The notes beneath the pieces were generated by a model. It made no database searches. It was not told where the DNA came from and saw only the letters and a program-made list of their open reading frames with translations. 38,875 bases of DNA, taken from assembly GCA_900320855.1 (NCBI GenBank), contig ONTV01000002.1, positions 1 to 38,875 of the forward strand, written 5' to 3'. Positions within the stretch are counted from its first letter, which is position 1. Every line of letters begins with the position of its first letter. The stretch is from an uncultured Lentisphaerota bacterium. Its GTDB lineage: Bacteria; Verrucomicrobiota; Kiritimatiellia; RFP12; UBA1067. The position numbers and the translations under genes were made by a program. Shown piece by piece: positions 23,590 to 33,746 of the stretch.

Positions 23590-24293
23590 CGGGCCGCGTC
23601 TTCGAAATCCGCGAGTTCACCTTGCAGGACGGGCCGGGCGTCCGCACGACCGTCTTCTTCAAGGGCTGTCCGCTTCGGTGCGCGTGGTGCCACAATCCGG
23701 AAGGGCAGGCCTTCGCGCCGGAGACGCTGACCTTACGGGACGGCACGGCGCGTCGCTGCGGCGAGGACTGGACGGCCGACGCGCTTGCGGCGGAGCTCCT
23801 GACGAATGCCGACATCATGGCGCAGTCGGGCGGCGGCGTCACGTTCTCGGGCGGCGAGCCGCTGGCGCAGGCCGATTTCCTCCTCGCGCTGATCGACGCC
23901 CTGCGGACGCGGCCCGAGGCGACGGGCGTCACGCTGGCGCTGGAGACGAGCGGACATTGTCCGCCGGAGGTCTACCGGCGCGTCGTCTCGCGGCTTGATT
24001 TCGTCTACCAGGACTTGAAGCTGCACGACGCGGCGGCGTTCGCGCGCTGGTGCGGCGGCGACCTGGGGCTTGTGCGGGCGAACGTCGCGTGGCTGAAGGC
24101 ATCGGGCGTCCGGCATGTCTTCCGCGTTCCCTGCATCCCCGGCGTGAACGACGCGGCGGCCGACCGCGTGGCGTTCCGCGCGTGGGCGGGGGATTCGGCC
24201 GTCGAGTTCCTGCCGTACAATCCGGCGGCCGGCGCGAAGTATCCGCTGCTCGGCCGCGCCTTCCCGCTTCACGAAGGCGAAAGTATGGTATAA
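23586..24293 (+). CDS. glycyl radical enzyme activating enzyme (radical SAM)
   Basis: A 235-aa radical-SAM protein that would install the glycyl radical on the upstream enzyme. CPLRCAWC provides the CxxxCxxC ligands of the [4Fe-4S] cluster, FTLQDGPGVRT is the usual N-terminal signature, and TFSGGEPL binds SAM. It lacks the roughly 60-residue insert with extra clusters found in many diol-dehydratase activases, so it is built like PFL-activating enzyme. The ATG overlaps the upstream stop (ATGA). Its own stop TAA (24291-24293) lies in the TATAAT of the serS promoter, so it ends Met-Val, as does the protein before galM. Confidence 0.9.
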   Translation: MTGRVFEIREFTLQDGPGVRTTVFFKGCPLRCAWCHNPEGQAFAPETLTLRDGTARRCGEDWTADALAAELLTNADIMAQSGGGVTFSGGEPLAQADFLLALIDALRTRPEATGVTLALETSGHCPPEVYRRVVSRLDFVYQDLKLHDAAAFARWCGGDLGLVRANVAWLKASGVRHVFRVPCIPGVNDAAADRVAFRAWAGDSAVEFLPYNPAAGAKYPLLGRAFPLHEGESMV

Positions 24294-24294
24294 T
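24287..24294 (+). promoter_or_regulatory. extended -10 promoter of serS inside the preceding gene's end
   Basis: TGG-TATAAT with TATAAT at 24289-24294, overlapping the stop codon of the activase gene. No good -35 is seen. Transcription from about 24301 gives a leader of about 25 nt with AGGAGAAAGGG before ATG 24326. Confidence 0.75.
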
Positions 24295-24325
24295 ACGCAG
24301 AAATTTACAGGAGAAAGGGCATCCG

Positions 24326-25606
24326 ATGATTGACATCAAGAAACTGCGGGACGACTTTGACGCGACGGCGGCGGCGCTGGCGCGCCGTGGCGTGGAGAAG
24401 GCGACGCTCCTGAAGGCGAAGGACCTCGACGCGCGCAGGCGCGCGCTCGTCGGCGAGACGGAGACGCTGAAGGCGAAGCGCAACGCGGCGTCGAAGGAGA
24501 TTGGCAAGATCGCGAAGGAGGGCGGCGACATCGCCGCCGCGAAGGACGAGATGCGCAAGGTCGGCGACCGCATCGCCGAGATCGACAAGGAGCTTGCGCA
24601 GGTTGACCACGGCCTCCGCGAGACGTTGCTCATGATCCCGAACATCCCCGCGCCGGAGATTCCGACCGGGATGGACTCGACGGCGAACGTCGTCGTGCGC
24701 AAGGTCGGCGAATGGAACGACCCCGCCTTCAAGATTCCGACGCACATCGAGATCGGCGAGAAGCTCGGCATCTTCGACTTCCCGCGCGGCGTGAAGCTGA
24801 CGGGCACGGGCTTCCCGATCATCCTCGGACAGGGCGCGAAGCTCCAGCGCGCGCTCATCCAGTACATGCTCGACCTCCACTGCCAGAAGCAGGGCTATAC
24901 GGAGATGCTGCCGCCGTTCGTCGTCAATTCCGACTCGATGACGGGCACGGGCCAGCTTCCGAAGTTCGCCGAAGACCTCTACCATTGCCAGATCGACGAC
25001 TTCTGGCTCATTCCGACGGCCGAGGTGCCGGTCACGAACTACTACCGCGACGACATCTTGAGCGGCAAGGACCTGCCGATCAAGCTCACGGCCTACACGC
25101 CGTGCTTCCGCCGCGAGGCGGGCTCGGCCGGCAAGATGACGCGCGGCATGCTGCGCGTCCACCAGTTCGACAAGGTCGAGATGGTGAACTTCGTCCACCC
25201 CGACCATTCCTTCGAGCAGCTGGAGGTCCTCGTCAAGGAGGCGGAGGCCGTCCTCACGGGGCTGGGGCTTCACTTCCGCGTCCTCCAGCTCTGTTCGGGC
25301 GACATGGGCTTCTCGGCCGCGAAGTGCTACGACCTCGAGCTCTGGGCGCCGGGCGAGCAGCAGTGGCTTGAGGTGTCGTCCTGCTCGTGCTTCACGGACT
25401 ACCAGGCGCGCCGCCTCAACTGTCGCTTCAAGGATGCGGACGGCAAGACGAAGCTCGTCCACACGCTCAACGGTTCGGGCGTCGCGTTGCCGCGCCTCAT
25501 GGTCGCGCTCTTGGAGCAGCACCTGAACGAGGACGGGTCGGTGACGATCCCGGAGGTTCTCCGTCCCTACATGAACGGGCAGGAGAAGCTCGTGCCGGTC
25601 AAGTGA
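24326..25606 (+). CDS. serS: seryl-tRNA synthetase
   Basis: A 426-aa class II aminoacyl-tRNA synthetase charging tRNA-Ser. An N-terminal antiparallel coiled coil (about 25-105, rich in K, A, E and D) binds the tRNA long arm. Motif 2 is TPCFRREAGSAGKMTRGMLR and motif 3 is NGSGVALPRLMVALLEQH; TAEVP supplies the serine/ATP pocket. Length is normal for the family. ATG 24326 follows a good Shine-Dalgarno and agrees with the usual MIDIK-type N-terminus; an upstream extension would run through the activase gene in another frame. A strong hairpin at 25646-25679 probably ends the transcript. Confidence 0.97.
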   Translation: MIDIKKLRDDFDATAAALARRGVEKATLLKAKDLDARRRALVGETETLKAKRNAASKEIGKIAKEGGDIAAAKDEMRKVGDRIAEIDKELAQVDHGLRETLLMIPNIPAPEIPTGMDSTANVVVRKVGEWNDPAFKIPTHIEIGEKLGIFDFPRGVKLTGTGFPIILGQGAKLQRALIQYMLDLHCQKQGYTEMLPPFVVNSDSMTGTGQLPKFAEDLYHCQIDDFWLIPTAEVPVTNYYRDDILSGKDLPIKLTAYTPCFRREAGSAGKMTRGMLRVHQFDKVEMVNFVHPDHSFEQLEVLVKEAEAVLTGLGLHFRVLQLCSGDMGFSAAKCYDLELWAPGEQQWLEVSSCSCFTDYQARRLNCRFKDADGKTKLVHTLNGSGVALPRLMVALLEQHLNEDGSVTIPEVLRPYMNGQEKLVPVK

Positions 25607-25645
25607 GGCGGTCGAGCCTCGGTCCAAGTGCCGGGACATTTGCGC

Positions 25646-25682
25646 AAAGGCGGTCTGGGCGGGAGTCCAGGCCGCCTTTCGT
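25646..25682 (+). terminator. hairpin terminator after serS
   Basis: A 13-bp stem (25646-25658 with 25667-25679; one G-U pair) with an 8-nt loop, beginning AAAGGCGG and ending CCGCCTTT. The T-run is short (TTTC), so efficiency is uncertain, but strength and position fit a terminator. Confidence 0.7.
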
Positions 25683-25813
25683 TGTCTGCGTTTCGGGCTC
25701 CGTTGAGGGCGTGTTTATGCAATCGATGTGCGCAAACGGCGTGGAGAGCGTACGTAAACGATGTGGAAATTTGGGCGCAACGAGATATTTATGCAGAGTC
25801 AAAGGGTTTTAGC

Positions 25814-25840
25814 CGCAGAGAACGCAAAGGACGCAAGGCT
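25814..25840 (+). repeat. short nonamer repeat CGCANAGNA
   Basis: CGCAGAGAA, CGCAAAGGA and CGCAAGGCT: about three degenerate 9-bp units. Similar gcagag/acgcaaag strings are, from memory, frequent intergenic repeats in environmental PVC-group genomes. Confidence 0.6.
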
Positions 25841-25846
25841 CATGCC

Positions 25847-25866
25847 GCGCATATTATAATATGCGC
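25847..25866. repeat. perfect 20-bp palindrome upstream of secA
   Basis: GCGCATATTATAATATGCGC is fully self-complementary and holds TATAAT on both strands (25855-25860 on +). It lies 34 nt before the secA -10. It may be an operator, a cruciform, or the end of a repetitive element; a bidirectional promoter is also conceivable. Confidence 0.8.
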
Positions 25867-25876
25867 CCGCAGCGCT

Positions 25877-25905
25877 TTGCGGGGTGGGCCAAGTTTTGCT
25901 ATAAT
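25877..25905 (+). promoter_or_regulatory. promoter of the secA operon, near-leaderless
   Basis: TTGCGG (25877-25882), a 17-nt spacer and TGC-TATAAT (TATAAT at 25900-25905). The ATG at 25915 is only 9 nt after the -10, so the leader is about 0-3 nt and no Shine-Dalgarno is present. Confidence 0.75.
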
Positions 25906-25914
25906 ACGTGCAAT

Positions 25915-28971
<3,057 letters not shown>

Positions 28972-28972
28972 C

Positions 28973-29641
28973 ATGAAGACGGCAATCATCGTGGCGGCAG
29001 GGAAATCGGAGCGCATGGGCGCGAACGTCGACAAGGCGTTCCTCTCGCTCGTGGACAAGCCCGTGGTGGCATGGTCGCTCCTCGCGTTCGAGCGCTGCCC
29101 CGACATCGACCGCATCGTCCTCGTCGTCCGCAAGGAGCAGCAGCTCGCGGCGAAGGCGGTCGCGAAGATGTTCGGCATCTCCAAGCTCGACAAGGTCGTG
29201 GCGGGCGGGAAGACGCGCGCCGAGTCGGTCGCGGCGGGCTTCGCCGCGTGCGACGTCGACACGCGGACGGTCGTCGTCCATGACGGCGCGCGGCCGCTCG
29301 TGAAGAGCGACCTCGTCTCCGAGGTCGTCAAGGCCGCGAAGCGTTCGCCGGCGGTCGCCGTGGGGCGTCCGATGACGGATTCGGTCAAGCGCGTCGAGAA
29401 GGGCGTGACCGTCTCGGAGACCGTGCCGCGCGAGAAGCTCTGGACGGTTCAGACGCCGCAGGCCTTCCAGGTGAAAGAGTTCCGCGCGGCCTACAAGGCG
29501 CTCGGCAAGAAGGACGTCACGGACGACTGCCAGGCGCTGGAGCTGAACGGCGTCGCGACGAAGATCCTGCTCTCGCTCAAGCCGAACGTCAAGATCACCA
29601 CGCCGGAGGACTTGCAGCTCGCCGCCGCGCTGCTGAAGTAA
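28973..29641 (+). CDS. ispD: 2-C-methyl-D-erythritol 4-phosphate cytidylyltransferase
   Basis: A 222-aa enzyme of the MEP pathway that makes CDP-ME from MEP and CTP. AAGKSERMG (about 8-16) is the CTP-binding loop, VHDGARPL and TVQTPQAF are family signatures, and DDCQALE lies near the end. Length is normal. The start lies 1 nt after the secA stop, with GGAAAGGGG upstream in the end of secA. dxr of the same pathway is at 14385, outside this operon. The metallophosphoesterase start follows directly on its TAA. Confidence 0.95.
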   Translation: MKTAIIVAAGKSERMGANVDKAFLSLVDKPVVAWSLLAFERCPDIDRIVLVVRKEQQLAAKAVAKMFGISKLDKVVAGGKTRAESVAAGFAACDVDTRTVVVHDGARPLVKSDLVSEVVKAAKRSPAVAVGRPMTDSVKRVEKGVTVSETVPREKLWTVQTPQAFQVKEFRAAYKALGKKDVTDDCQALELNGVATKILLSLKPNVKITTPEDLQLAAALLK

Positions 29642-30376
29642 ATGGACAAGCTCTTCGCCATCCTGGGGGACATCCACGCGAACCTCGACGCGCTCGAGGT
29701 CGTGTTGGCGGACTGTCGCCAGCAGGGCGTGACGGACTACCTCTGCACGGGCGACGTCGTCGGCTACAACGCCAGCCCGCACGAATGCCTTGAAATCGTG
29801 CGTGGCCTCGGCTGCCCGATCGTGATGGGCAACCACGACTACTACGTCTCGACGGACCATCTCGACCTCGACGACTTCAATCCGCACGCGGCCGCCGTCA
29901 TCGACTGGACGAAGCACCAGCTCTCCGACGAGGAGCTGGCGTTCCTGCACGACCTGCCGTTCGTGGCGACGAAGATGGGCGTCACGCTCGTCCACGCGAC
30001 GATGGACCACCCGGAGGGCTTCGGCTACGTCTTCGACCATCTGCAGGCTGAGTCGAACTTCTTCCACCAGATCACGCCGCTCTGCTTCCACGGGCACACG
30101 CACTGCCCGATGATCTACGAGAAGCAGATGGGCGGCGTCTACCGCATCGACGCGCAGGACTTCAAGCTGCCGATCGGGCGGAAGTACTTCATCAACGTCG
30201 GCTCGGTCGGCCAGCCGCGCGACGGCGACCCGCGCGCGGCGTACGTCCTCTATTCGCCGAAGGAGCGGACGGTGCGCTTCCGCCGGCTCGACTACGACAT
30301 TGCGTCCGCCCAGGCGAAGATCCGCGCGGCGGGGCTTCCCGAACGCCTCGCCCAGCGCCTCGCGCTCGGACAGTGA
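29642..30376 (+). CDS. calcineurin-like metallophosphoesterase (YfcE/MJ0936 type)
   Basis: A 244-aa cytoplasmic dinuclear-metal phosphoesterase. Metal-site motifs appear in order: GDIHANLDAL, GDVVGYNASP, MGNHD, a His in LVHATMDHP and FHGHTH. Close relatives are phosphodiesterases of uncertain substrate. The ATG follows the ispD stop with no gap, so it is last in the secA-ispD transcription unit, which is closed by a terminator at 30385-30412. The two upstream genes give no strong hint about its substrate. Confidence 0.88.
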   Translation: MDKLFAILGDIHANLDALEVVLADCRQQGVTDYLCTGDVVGYNASPHECLEIVRGLGCPIVMGNHDYYVSTDHLDLDDFNPHAAAVIDWTKHQLSDEELAFLHDLPFVATKMGVTLVHATMDHPEGFGYVFDHLQAESNFFHQITPLCFHGHTHCPMIYEKQMGGVYRIDAQDFKLPIGRKYFINVGSVGQPRDGDPRAAYVLYSPKERTVRFRRLDYDIASAQAKIRAAGLPERLAQRLALGQ

Positions 30377-30384
30377 GGTGCAGG

Positions 30385-30412
30385 TCGGTCGGCGAGTGGC
30401 CGGCCGATTTTT
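30385..30412 (+). terminator. intrinsic terminator closing the secA operon, fused to the next promoter
   Basis: Stem TCGGTCGGC (30385-30393) with GCCGGCCGA (30399-30407), one G-U pair, 5-nt loop, then T5 (30408-30412). The last two T of the tract are followed at once by GG-TATACT of the iorA promoter. Confidence 0.8.
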
Positions 30413-30420
30413 GGTATACT
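30412..30420 (+). promoter_or_regulatory. extended -10 promoter of iorA
   Basis: TGG-TATACT with TATACT at 30415-30420, directly after the terminator T-tract. AAGGAG (30435-30440) is 12 nt before the ATG at 30453. TTTTTGGTATACTAC is identical here and upstream of carB. Confidence 0.75.
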
Positions 30421-30452
30421 ACACCGAAATTTTCAAGGAGAGAGAAAACGGA

Positions 30453-32279
30453 ATGAAGAAGTTTCTGAGTGCGAACGAGGCGGTCGCCCACGCGGCGGCG
30501 CAGGCGGGGTGCGTGGTGGCGTCGGCCTATCCGGGCACGCCTTCGACGGAGATCCTGGAGAACGTCGCGAAGTTCAAGGACACGATCCGCTGCGAGTGGG
30601 CGGTGAACGAGAAGGTCGCCGTCGAGACGGCCGTCGGCGCGTCGATGGCGGGGGCGCGCGCACTGACCGCGATGAAGCACGTCGGCCTCAACGTCGCGAT
30701 GGACCCGCTCATGACGTTCACCTACGTCGGCCCGCTCGGCGGCTTCGTCCTCGTCTCGGCGGACGACCCCGGCATGCACTCCTCGCAGAACGAGCAGGAC
30801 AACCGCAACCTCGCGAAGTTCGCGCGCGCGCTCCTGCTGGAGCCGGCCGACTCGCAGGAGGCCTACGACATGACGCGCGCGGCGTTCGAGCTCTCCGAGC
30901 AGTTCCGCGTGCCGGTGATCCTGCGCCTCACGACGCGCACGAGCCACTCAGCCTCGCTCGTCGAGCTGGGCGACTTCAGCCCCAAGCCGCATCCGCTTCT
31001 CCCCTACGTAAAGGACATCCGCCGCAACATCCCCGTGCCGGCGTTCTCGCCGACCCAGCGGCTCAACGCGCAGAAGCGCACGGCGGCGATGGAGAAGGCG
31101 GCCTGCGCCTCGCCCTTCAACCGAATCGTCAAACCCACTGCAACCTCCAAACGGCCAAACACCCAAACCTCCAAACTTCCAAACGCCCAAACCTCCAAAC
31201 CCGCCCCCCTCGGCATCGTGACGAGCGCCGTCGCCTACCAGTACGTGCGCGAGATCTTCCCCGACGTGCCGATCCTGAAGCTCGGGTGGACGAATCCGCT
31301 GCCCAAGGCGCTCGTCGCGAAGTTCGCGAAGGGCGTCGGGAAGCTGCTCGTCGTCGAGGAGCTGGATCCGTTCCTCGAGGACCAGATCAAGGCGATGGGC
31401 CTTGCCGTCGTGCCGCACAAGACCGAGCTCAACATGCTCGAGCTCAACGCCGACCGCCTCCAGAACCTCCGCCACGAGATCCTCGGCGACGTGCCGAAGG
31501 CCAAGGCGAAGAAGGTCGACGAGACGCTGCCGCGCCGTCCGCCCGTCCTCTGCGCGGGCTGCGGGCATCGCGGCGTCTTCTACGTCCTGCACAAGCTCGG
31601 CGCGACGGTGACGGGCGACATCGGCTGCTACACGCTCGGCGCGTTTCCGCCCCTCTCGGCGATGGACTCGACGATCTGCATGGGCGCGTCGATCGGCAAC
31701 GCCGCCGGCATGAAGAAGGCGGGCGTGAAGGGCCGCATCTGTGCCGTCCTCGGCGACTCGACGTTCTTCCACTCGGGCATCACGGGCATTCTCTCCGCCC
31801 TCTACAACGGCACGCCCGTGACGACGGTCGTCCTCGACAACCGCATCACCGCGATGACGGGCCACCAGGACAATCCGGGGACGGGCAAGACGCTCGCGGG
31901 CGACCCCGCGCCCGTCACGGAGATCGGTGACATCGCGAAGGCCTGCGGCTACCGAAAGGTCGTGAAGGTTTCGGCCGACGACCTCGCCGCGCTGGAGACG
32001 GTCTTGATGGACGCGATGGACGGCGACGAGCCGGCGCTCGTCATCGCCTACGCGCCGTGCCGCATCGCCGCGAAGCTCACGAAGGAGGGGCTGTGCGCGA
32101 CGGACGCGGCGAAATGCAAAGCGTGCGGCGCGTGCTTCAAGCTCGGCTGCCCCGCGATCACGCGCGGCGAGGAAGTCGCGCCCGGCCGCTTCAAGATGCG
32201 GATCGACGCCGAGCTGTGCGCGGGCTGCAAGCACTGCACGCAGGTCTGCAAGTTCGGCGCGATCGCGCGCGTGCGCTAA
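30453..32279 (+). CDS. iorA: indolepyruvate:ferredoxin oxidoreductase alpha subunit
   Basis: A 608-aa thiamine-diphosphate enzyme subunit that oxidatively decarboxylates aryl pyruvates and passes electrons to ferredoxin. The N-terminal pyrimidine-binding region begins LSANEAVAHAAAQAG. The TPP-binding domain has CAGCGHRG, GDIGCYTLG, and GDSTFFHSG with LDN. The C-terminus has two ferredoxin-type clusters, CKACGACFKLGCP and CAGCKHCTQVCK. Residues 231-250 are encoded by a 7-unit NNCCAAAC array, giving an octapeptide repeat TSK(R/L)PN(T/A)Q, between the PFOR-like N-terminal part and the following domain. The partner beta subunit (iorB) is not adjacent. The start is set by the Shine-Dalgarno. Confidence 0.92.
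   Translation: MKKFLSANEAVAHAAAQAGCVVASAYPGTPSTEILENVAKFKDTIRCEWAVNEKVAVETAVGASMAGARALTAMKHVGLNVAMDPLMTFTYVGPLGGFVLVSADDPGMHSSQNEQDNRNLAKFARALLLEPADSQEAYDMTRAAFELSEQFRVPVILRLTTRTSHSASLVELGDFSPKPHPLLPYVKDIRRNIPVPAFSPTQRLNAQKRTAAMEKAACASPFNRIVKPTATSKRPNTQTSKLPNAQTSKPAPLGIVTSAVAYQYVREIFPDVPILKLGWTNPLPKALVAKFAKGVGKLLVVEELDPFLEDQIKAMGLAVVPHKTELNMLELNADRLQNLRHEILGDVPKAKAKKVDETLPRRPPVLCAGCGHRGVFYVLHKLGATVTGDIGCYTLGAFPPLSAMDSTICMGASIGNAAGMKKAGVKGRICAVLGDSTFFHSGITGILSALYNGTPVTTVVLDNRITAMTGHQDNPGTGKTLAGDPAPVTEIGDIAKACGYRKVVKVSADDLAALETVLMDAMDGDEPALVIAYAPCRIAAKLTKEGLCATDAAKCKACGACFKLGCPAITRGEEVAPGRFKMRIDAELCAGCKHCTQVCKFGAIARVR
31145..31200 (+). repeat. octamer array NNCCAAAC inside iorA
   Basis: Seven exact 8-bp units with CCAAAC invariant and the leading dinucleotide CT, GG, AC, CT, TT, GC, CT. 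It is the reverse-complement family of the array at 2698-2763, here lying within a reading frame. The 56 nt are not a multiple of 3, so flanking bases must be part of the in-frame insertion. Confidence 0.95.
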
Positions 32280-32291
32280 AGGCCGTCGTCC

Positions 32292-32591
32292 GTGTCCGCC
32301 GCGTGCTATGTCGAGACGCCGGAGGGCGTCATCTTGAACGTCCGCGCCCAGCCGCGTTCCTCGCGGGCGGGGCTGGACGGCCTCGTGGGCGATGCCGTGA
32401 AGGTGCGTCTGCGCGCGGCGCCCGTGGACGGCAAGGCGAACAAGGAGCTCGTCGAGACGCTGGCGGACGCCTTCGGGCTGCCGAAGGCGCGTGTCGTCTT
32501 CAAGGGCGGCGAGACGTCGAAGACGAAGCGCGTCCTGCTCGCCGGGCTCACGTCCGCCACCGTCGATTCTGTTCTTTCCTCTCTCCAATGA
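32292..32591 (+). CDS. DUF167 / YggU family protein
   Basis: A 99-aa protein of the DUF167 family, a small alpha/beta fold whose role is not established. Family landmarks are LNVRAQPRSSRAGLDG, VKVRLRAAPVDGKANKELVE and VVFKGGETSKTKRVLL. The start is GTG at 32292, 12 nt after the iorA stop. Its TGA lies in a 16-bp dyad (32588-32603) just before the exonuclease gene. It probably belongs to the iorA transcription unit. Confidence 0.85.
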   Translation: MSAACYVETPEGVILNVRAQPRSSRAGLDGLVGDAVKVRLRAAPVDGKANKELVETLADAFGLPKARVVFKGGETSKTKRVLLAGLTSATVDSVLSSLQ

Positions 32592-32603
32592 GACCAGTCT
32601 CAT
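32588..32603. promoter_or_regulatory. inverted repeat just upstream of the exonuclease start
   Basis: ATGAGAC-CA-GTCTCAT: perfect 7-bp arms about a 2-nt centre. It contains the DUF167 stop and ends 3 nt before the ATG at 32607. There is no Shine-Dalgarno in the gap. It may be an operator or shape translation start; chance cannot be excluded. Confidence 0.4.
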
Positions 32604-32606
32604 CAC

Positions 32607-33425
32607 ATGAAATTCCCAATCGAACTGAAGCGCCCGCTTGTGGTCTTTGACCTTGAGACGACGGGTCTTTTCCCGCGCAAGGACCGCATCCTCGAAATCG
32701 CCGCCGTCAAGATGAACCCTGACGGGACGGAAGAGCGGCTGGAACACCTCGTCAATCCGGGCATTCCGATTCCCCCGGAGACGACGGCCATCCACGGCGT
32801 GGACGACGCGATGGTGAAGGGCTGTCCGACGTTTGCGGAGCTGGCGGAGGAGGTCTACGCCTTCTTCGAGGGCTGTGACGTCGCGGGCTTCAACTCCGAC
32901 CGCTACGACATCCCGTGCCTGGAGGCGGAGTTCCTGCGCGTCGGGCGCAACCTCTCCGCCGCCATCGTCAACCGCGTCGATGTGCAGCGCGTCTACCATC
33001 GCATGGAGCCGCGCGACCTCTCGACGGCCGTCCGCTACTACTGCGGCCGGGCGCACGAGGGCGCGCATGGCGCGCTGGCGGACGCCGTGGCGACGCGCGA
33101 CGTCCTCGCCGCGCAGCTCGCCCGCGCGCAGACGGCGGCGGACGGCGACCGCTACGCCGACCTGAAGGGCAAGGACATCGCGGCGATCGACAACTACCTG
33201 GTGCCGCACGATCCGCTCAACGCCGACCGCGCGGGCATGTTCCGCTGGCGCGACGGCGTCCTCTACGTGAACTTCGGCAAGAAGAAGGGCGAGCCGCTGA
33301 AGCGGATCATGCTCAAGGAGCCGAGCTTCCTCCACTGGATCGTGCGGGGCGACTTCGACACGGACGTGAAGGCAATCGCCGCCGACGCGCTCGAAGGCCG
33401 TCTGCCGCCGCCGCCCGCCGTCTGA
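32607..33425 (+). CDS. DnaQ-like 3'-5' exonuclease (DEDDh)
   Basis: A 272-aa protein whose first about 170 residues form a DnaQ-type exonuclease domain. VFDLETTGL supplies the first Asp and Glu, GFNSDRYDIP the second Asp, and HGALADAVAT the His and last Asp. The C-terminal about 95 residues include VNFGKKKGEPLKRIML and HWIVRGDF, a segment often found after this domain in stand-alone exonucleases with inferred DNA or RNA trimming roles. It is not the replicative epsilon subunit by context. It lies behind iorA and DUF167 and is followed by a broken rsgA. Confidence 0.88.
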   Translation: MKFPIELKRPLVVFDLETTGLFPRKDRILEIAAVKMNPDGTEERLEHLVNPGIPIPPETTAIHGVDDAMVKGCPTFAELAEEVYAFFEGCDVAGFNSDRYDIPCLEAEFLRVGRNLSAAIVNRVDVQRVYHRMEPRDLSTAVRYYCGRAHEGAHGALADAVATRDVLAAQLARAQTAADGDRYADLKGKDIAAIDNYLVPHDPLNADRAGMFRWRDGVLYVNFGKKKGEPLKRIMLKEPSFLHWIVRGDFDTDVKAIAADALEGRLPPPPAV

Positions 33426-33690
33426 CGGTGACTTGCGGACGCGGAGGACGTGAAGGACTCGCTGATTACGGAGGTCCTGCCGCGCTTTTCGCGCTTCGAG
33501 CGCCGGGACCCGACCGCGCGCTGCTTCTTCGGCTGTCGGCGCGGACGGGCGTTGGGCTGGACGTGGTGAACGCCTACGCGCGGCCGGGACGGATGGTTGC
33601 GTTCATCGGCTCTTCGGGCGTCGGCAAGTCGACGCTGCTCAACACGCTTGCGGGCGTGTCGTGTGGCGCGGACGCGTTTCCGTCGTGCGC
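33426..33690 (+). pseudogene. rsgA: rsgA (ribosome small subunit GTPase) remnant
   Basis: This 321-bp gap without an intact gene holds two pieces of an RsgA-like protein in different frames. The first (33450-33520) reads DSLITEVLPRFSRFERRDP, like the end of the OB fold. The second (33521-33655) reads LSARTGVGLDVVNAYARPGR followed by FIGSSGVGKSTLLNTLAG, the G5-like and P-loop parts of the circularly permuted GTPase. About 80 residues that should lie between them and the whole C-terminal half are missing. Bases 33660-33746 have been taken over by the next gene's promoter and leader. The assignment rests on motifs; a full copy elsewhere would be expected. Confidence 0.6.
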
Positions 33691-33697
33691 GAAAAAT

Positions 33698-33705
33698 GGT
33701 ATAAT
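33698..33705 (+). promoter_or_regulatory. extended -10 promoter of the Gfo/Idh/MocA gene
   Basis: TGG-TATAAT with TATAAT at 33700-33705; a weak -35 (TTTCCG, 33677-33682) is 17 nt upstream. The leader is about 35 nt and carries AAAAAGGAACAGGAA before ATG 33747. The discriminator GCCCCAT matches that of galM. Confidence 0.75.
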
Positions 33706-33746
33706 GCCCCATACGTAAACCCTCCAAAAAGGAACAGGAACAGATC

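Larger units (their letters stand above)
25607..25914. other. 308-bp intergenic region between serS and secA
   Basis: No gene is supported. It contains the serS terminator hairpin; an AT-richer stretch (about 25700-25800) in which TTTATGCA occurs twice and the related GCAAACGGCGTGG and GTAAACGATGTGG occur once each; a CGCANAGNA-type nonamer repeat (25814-25840); a perfect 20-bp palindrome (25847-25866); and the secA promoter (25877-25905). Its lower GC and repeat content suggest a mobile or repetitive element of the chromosome rather than a lost gene. Confidence 0.6.
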
